Positions 8,001 through 9,143 of a DNA stretch of 9,143 nt are shown in pieces (positions within the stretch are counted from its first letter, which is position 1; every line of letters begins with the position of its first letter). This DNA comes from JBKJZO01 sp046715235 (lineage in GTDB: Bacteria; Actinomycetota; Actinomycetes; BP-191): NCBI GenBank assembly GCA_046715235.1, contig JBKJZO010000027.1, forward strand, positions 1 to 9,143, written 5' to 3'. The notes under the pieces are model-generated. The model was not told the DNA's origin. It searched no databases and saw only the letters and a program-made list of their open reading frames with translations. A program made the translations under genes and the position numbers.

Positions 8001-8779
8001 ACGCGCAGCGCAACCAGCACTCCCGGCACCTGCGCGGCGACTGCCGCCGAAAGCCGAGGTGCCTCGAGAAGAACCGCCTTCGAGTACGCCGCGCAGAGCG
8101 CCGCGATGACCGCGGCCGCAACGGCCCAGTAGACGCGAACGTCTATCTGCTCGAGAGACGGCCACGACCGGCGTGCTCCCTCCGCGTCGATGAGGGCGAA
8201 CGCCACGGCCAGCGCGGCCAGCGCCTCGGCGGTTGCGTCGAGTCCCCGGGAGAGCGCCGCAGGCGCAGCCGACGCCGCGGCGGCAGTAGCCGCAAGCAAG
8301 ATCCCGGCCCGGCCGAGAACCTCCAGGTCACCCCAGGTGACGACGGTGAAGATCAGCGCCGCGATGGCGAGCAGCAGGGCGCCAAGCGCGAGCAGCGCGT
8401 TCTGCACCTGGCGATGCGACCACTCCCTTCTGGGTCGCGGCGCCTGTGTCGACGAGTCAGTGCCCGGTGCGTGCGCGAGCGGCGCCTCATAGGCCGGCTC
8501 GGACGTCGGGTGGTCAACGGGCGGAGGCAGCGGCTCCGTCGCACGCGCCGGTGTCGGCGTCGGTACCGGCCGCGGGGGTGCGGCTGCCGAACGGAGCTCG
8601 GACAGCAACTGGGCACGTCGTCGTAGCAGTTGCTCGGCGTTCTGCGAGACGCGCCAGAGTTCGACGGCCAGCGGCCCTCGCAGCGGCAGTTGGCAGTGCG
8701 CACAACGCGCCGCCGCCGCCGTGCGGCTCCCCGCAGTCGGGACATCGGTCCGGGTGCGCGTGGAAGTCCATGTGTGCAT
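5045..8779 (-). CDS. SCO7613-type giant multi-membrane protein with split N-terminal zinc ribbon
   Basis: This is a very large, Ala-rich integral membrane protein (1244 aa in the open frame) resembling actinobacterial SCO7613 C-terminal-domain membrane proteins, whose function is unknown. The open frame runs: second half of a zinc ribbon (RCAHCQLPLRGPLAVELW, cysteines 26 and 29), a short coiled-coil-like helix (about 37-64), a Pro/Thr-rich linker (about 65-116), REWSHRQVQNALLALGALLL leading into the first membrane helix (about 127-147), then dozens of hydrophobic helices to the end. The protein closes with the family-like basic tail YEKRLRDLRNLQAQYEALG. The last third of the coding region contains tandem 97-residue repeats. 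The ATG at 8779 has no room for a ribosome binding site (GAGG touches it). The ATG at 8771 has GAGG at ideal distance but lies in another frame, which encodes the missing first CxxC. The true product is therefore probably about 1241 aa, begins at 8771 and needs a one-base shift near 8707-8732. Confidence 0.85.
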   Translation of the reverse strand: MHTWTSTRTRTDVPTAGSRTAAAARCAHCQLPLRGPLAVELWRVSQNAEQLLRRRAQLLSELRSAAAPPRPVPTPTPARATEPLPPPVDHPTSEPAYEAPLAHAPGTDSSTQAPRPRREWSHRQVQNALLALGALLLAIAALIFTVVTWGDLEVLGRAGILLAATAAAASAAPAALSRGLDATAEALAALAVAFALIDAEGARRSWPSLEQIDVRVYWAVAAAVIAALCAAYSKAVLLEAPRLSAAVAAQVPGVLVALRVEDPATAAVVLLAQTAVTAYAATRWQRPTILGCLALGAALTGAAGVAFAVSAAYGDEATDFNSALPGALALLAAGAACVWVGWLLRRSLSVVQVSSAAAAAAAVAAVVAVAKPTMDAGTLPAVAAVCALGIVALTLLLPAPWDEGPLALGAAIAPLAVAFEFQSIGEAAVAPLAWLGRTWSQSDLGAAARTVLIPDQAWHGPPSVLVTVGTAALTTALLGIRFRSSLLWRALFASVLVATAVIAPLSLNWPYAVAVAWDLMLVVAATAFAIRTTVSRPVFATAAAGGGGVLLIAHALPWSLANEQMTHVGLAVAVVATAVTAAVRPVFRVPASAICVPAVLGWVFAIARTAGASIEVACFWLALGASLLLLATAVSALREWVPPVDLLTAEVIATGGYCIGLSQTVYEPAWACFALVAGAVAAAAVAVRQDRHHVGAVAAGLAVTAVWSGAIALDASTAEAGLSVVVAACACAGVAWLLRHRAGVYIELVAVAAYGFGVVAATTDQTLLALALLAGAATAAAVALRPDRLFAGAVAAGLSVATAWFGATALGATTAQAGMTVVVTACACAGVAWLLRHRAGELIEAVAAASYAVGVVATYEDMALLAWALLAGAATAAAVSARDDRMHAAAVAAALAVGGAWTSAIALGATISEAGMAVVVTACACAGVAWLLRHRAGEYIEMVAVAAYAVGVVATYEDIALLAWALLAGAATAASVSARDDRMHAAAVAAALAVGGAWTSAIALGATIPEAGMTVVVTACTCAGVAWLLRHRAGEYIEMVAVAAYAVGVVATYEDRAMLSWAFAAGGVTCFAVAVRPDRRAVAYAGSALFTALLWLRLAEADVRAPEPYLLPVALLALGFGHLRRRSDPSIGSWKAYASGLALALEPSLVMTLSDPGLARPLLLGAGAFAVVLFGARERLQAPLVLGGVTLAVDAIVQVAPLAAALPRWVSLAAAGVVLLLVGATYEKRLRDLRNLQAQYEALG
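5560..6580 (-). repeat. In-frame tandem array of 291-bp (97-codon) units in the large membrane gene
   Basis: Units each begin with the codons for VAWLLRHRAG. Unit 1 is 6580-6290, unit 2 is 6289-5999, unit 3 is 5998-5708, and unit 4 starts at 5707 and fades out near 5560. A more diverged unit precedes unit 1 (about 6871-6581). Units 2 and 3 differ at about nine of 97 residues. Each unit holds about four hydrophobic segments (for example MVAVAAYAVGVVA, IALLAWALLAGAATAA, AVAAALAVGGAWTSAIAL, GMTVVVTACTCAGVAWLL). An even number would let copies be gained or lost without inverting membrane topology. Confidence 0.9.
5615..6196. repeat. Nearly identical direct repeat pair (291 bp each)
   Basis: Segments 5615-5905 and 5906-6196 differ at only about 11 of 291 positions by eye. 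Bases 5615-5710 and 5906-6001 (96 bp) are identical, and so are 5757-5856 and 6048-6147 (100 bp). Nine of the differences fall in the 46-bp island 5711-5756. A third copy from 6197 matches well at its start and then diverges. Such long identical blocks are targets for homologous recombination and for assembly collapse. Confidence 0.9.
8700..8771 (-). other. Out-of-frame 5' segment: first CxxC of the zinc ribbon and likely true start
   Basis: Starting at the ATG at 8771, the sequence reads MDFHAHPDRCPDCGEPHGG, giving a CxxC pair (Cys10, Cys13). The long frame downstream supplies the second pair, RCAHC. Removing one base joins them as CPDC-x9-CAHC, a normal zinc ribbon followed by the family's LPLRGPLAVELW. 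The most likely indel sites on the minus strand are the G4 run (complement of 8729-8732) or the GGC-repeat stretch (8709-8720). A trinucleotide slip would keep the frame, so the G4 run is the simpler candidate. Possible explanations are an assembly or sequencing error, a real inactivating mutation, phase variation or programmed frameshifting. Confidence 0.75.
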
Positions 8780-8783
8780 CCTC
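8780..8783 (-). promoter_or_regulatory. Ribosome binding site favouring the 8771 start
   Basis: On the minus strand GAGG ends eight bases before the ATG at 8771 but is directly adjacent to the ATG at 8779. Only the 8771 start has workable spacing. This supports a gene start in the CPDC frame rather than in the long open frame. Confidence 0.65.
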
Positions 8784-8975
8784 GGGTAGTGCGGGCGCTT
8801 GCTGGAGTTATCAACAAGCCATTCCGTCGTATGACCCGGGCAGGGAGGTTCGCGCTACCGCGGTAACGCCGGCAGCAGCCGCAAAACAGAGCGAGATTCG
8901 GAATCACCGCACGAGCGCGCGAGCTTGATCTCGGAGCTTTCGCTGCGGCGCGCGGCCTGGGAGTATGTCGCCTCG
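8784..8975. other. Divergent intergenic region between large membrane gene and PAS gene
   Basis: About 190 bp with no supported gene. It probably carries the promoters of both divergent genes. It contains an 18-bp interrupted palindrome (8852-8869). On the plus strand TTATCA (8808) and TATGAC (8830) are 16 bp apart and could be a weak promoter placed just upstream of the palindrome, but neither box is a good match. No RNA gene or hairpin terminator is seen. Confidence 0.5.
8852..8869. promoter_or_regulatory. Palindromic candidate operator
   Basis: TACCGCGGTA (8856-8865) is a perfect 10-bp palindrome. One mismatched pair further out, it extends to GCG...CGC, giving 18 bp of dyad symmetry. It lies about 107 bp upstream of the PAS gene start and about 80 bp upstream of the large membrane gene start, a position suited to a dimeric regulator controlling one or both genes. 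In GC-rich DNA short palindromes arise by chance, so confidence is low. Confidence 0.35.
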
Positions 8976-9143
8976 ATGGCGGTTAACGACGATTTTGCCA
9001 GCCGTGTCGACCTGCTCGTCGACGCTGCTCCGAGCGCGCTGGTCCTCCTCGATGGTGACGGTCGCGTCCTCCGTGTCAATCCCGCCGCCGAGCGGTTGCT
9101 GCGCCTGCCCGAGGGCGACGACCCGGGCCCGATGCTGCTCGAC
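8976..9143 (+). CDS. PAS-domain protein, N-terminal fragment (3'-truncated by window edge)
   Basis: Fifty-six residues are visible. They read MAVNDDFASRVDLLVDAAPSALVLLDGDGRVLRVNPAAERLLRLPEGDDPGPMLLD in successive blocks: a leading helix (DDFASRVDLLVDAAP), the first PAS strands (ALVLLDGDGRVLRVNPAA) and the helix AERLLRLPEGDD. This is the canonical opening of a PAS sensor domain, with the typical D-x-x-G-R-V-x-x-x-N-P-A-A pattern. PAS domains bind small ligands or mediate dimer contacts. They sit at the front of histidine kinases, diguanylate cyclases, sigma-factor phosphatases and others; the output domain lies beyond the window. No signal peptide or membrane helix precedes the PAS domain, so it is probably cytoplasmic. 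The ATG at 8976 follows GGGAG (8959-8963) at a rather long 12-base spacing. An in-frame TTG at 8925 is an alternative start. An overlapping ATG at 8965 is in another frame. Confidence 0.82.
   Translation, partial: MAVNDDFASRVDLLVDAAPSALVLLDGDGRVLRVNPAAERLLRLPEGDDPGPMLLD

Noticed and set aside
8709..8720. GGC trinucleotide run as a phase-variation tract
   Set aside because: Gain or loss of whole GGC units would not change the reading frame, so it cannot by itself explain the one-base shift. The neighbouring G4 run is the better candidate.
8808..8816. TTATCAACA, one base from a DnaA box
   Set aside because: A single imperfect copy with no cluster of boxes, AT-rich unwinding region or dnaA/dnaN neighbours. 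Not an origin.

Overview
This window is chromosomal DNA from a high-GC Actinomycetota bacterium. Third codon positions are dominated by G and C, GTG starts occur, and several gene families are typical of actinobacteria: an EspC-like type VII secretion substrate, an SCO7613-type multi-membrane protein and a degenerate actinobacterial GNAT. The genus cannot be fixed from the sequence. No tRNA, rRNA, CRISPR array or transposase is visible. The window reads as ordinary chromosome with a few accessory-type genes.

Layout from left to right. Bases 1-1047 (+) are the 3' part of thiC (thiamine pyrimidine synthase), followed after 64 bp by a small TfoX/Sxy-like gene at 1112-1447 (+). This meets, tail to tail with a 6-bp gap, a two-gene minus-strand unit. 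In that unit an EspC-like secretion substrate (3241-3558) is followed, with a 22-bp overlap, by a 602-residue protein (1454-3262) that has an N-terminal WXG100-like helical segment and an unrecognised C-terminal region. Upstream of that unit is a degenerate GNAT-like gene (3665-4159, -), divergent from a six-helix membrane protein (4255-5007, +). That gene converges on a very large membrane protein gene (5045-8771/8779, -) through a perfect 12-bp inverted repeat that looks like a shared terminator. At the right edge a PAS-domain protein begins (8976 onward, +) and runs out of the window. A 10-bp perfect palindrome lies in the intergenic region it shares with the large gene.

The two most interesting points are both in the large membrane gene. 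First, its N-terminal zinc ribbon (two CxxC pairs) is split between two reading frames. The well-spaced ribosome binding site serves the ATG at 8771, in the frame that encodes the first CxxC. The long open frame that encodes the second CxxC and all the rest is reached only by a one-base shift. Second, its coding sequence holds in-frame tandem copies of a 291-bp (97-codon) unit, two of them nearly identical, with differences clustered in one short island. This points to recent duplication or gene conversion.

The genes do not form one evident pathway. The EspC-like/WXG pair is the only clear two-gene functional unit, and no secretion machinery is present in the window. I see no convincing novel multi-gene system. 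The observations below are single-gene or regulatory oddities, plus one orphan pair of candidate type VII secretion substrates.
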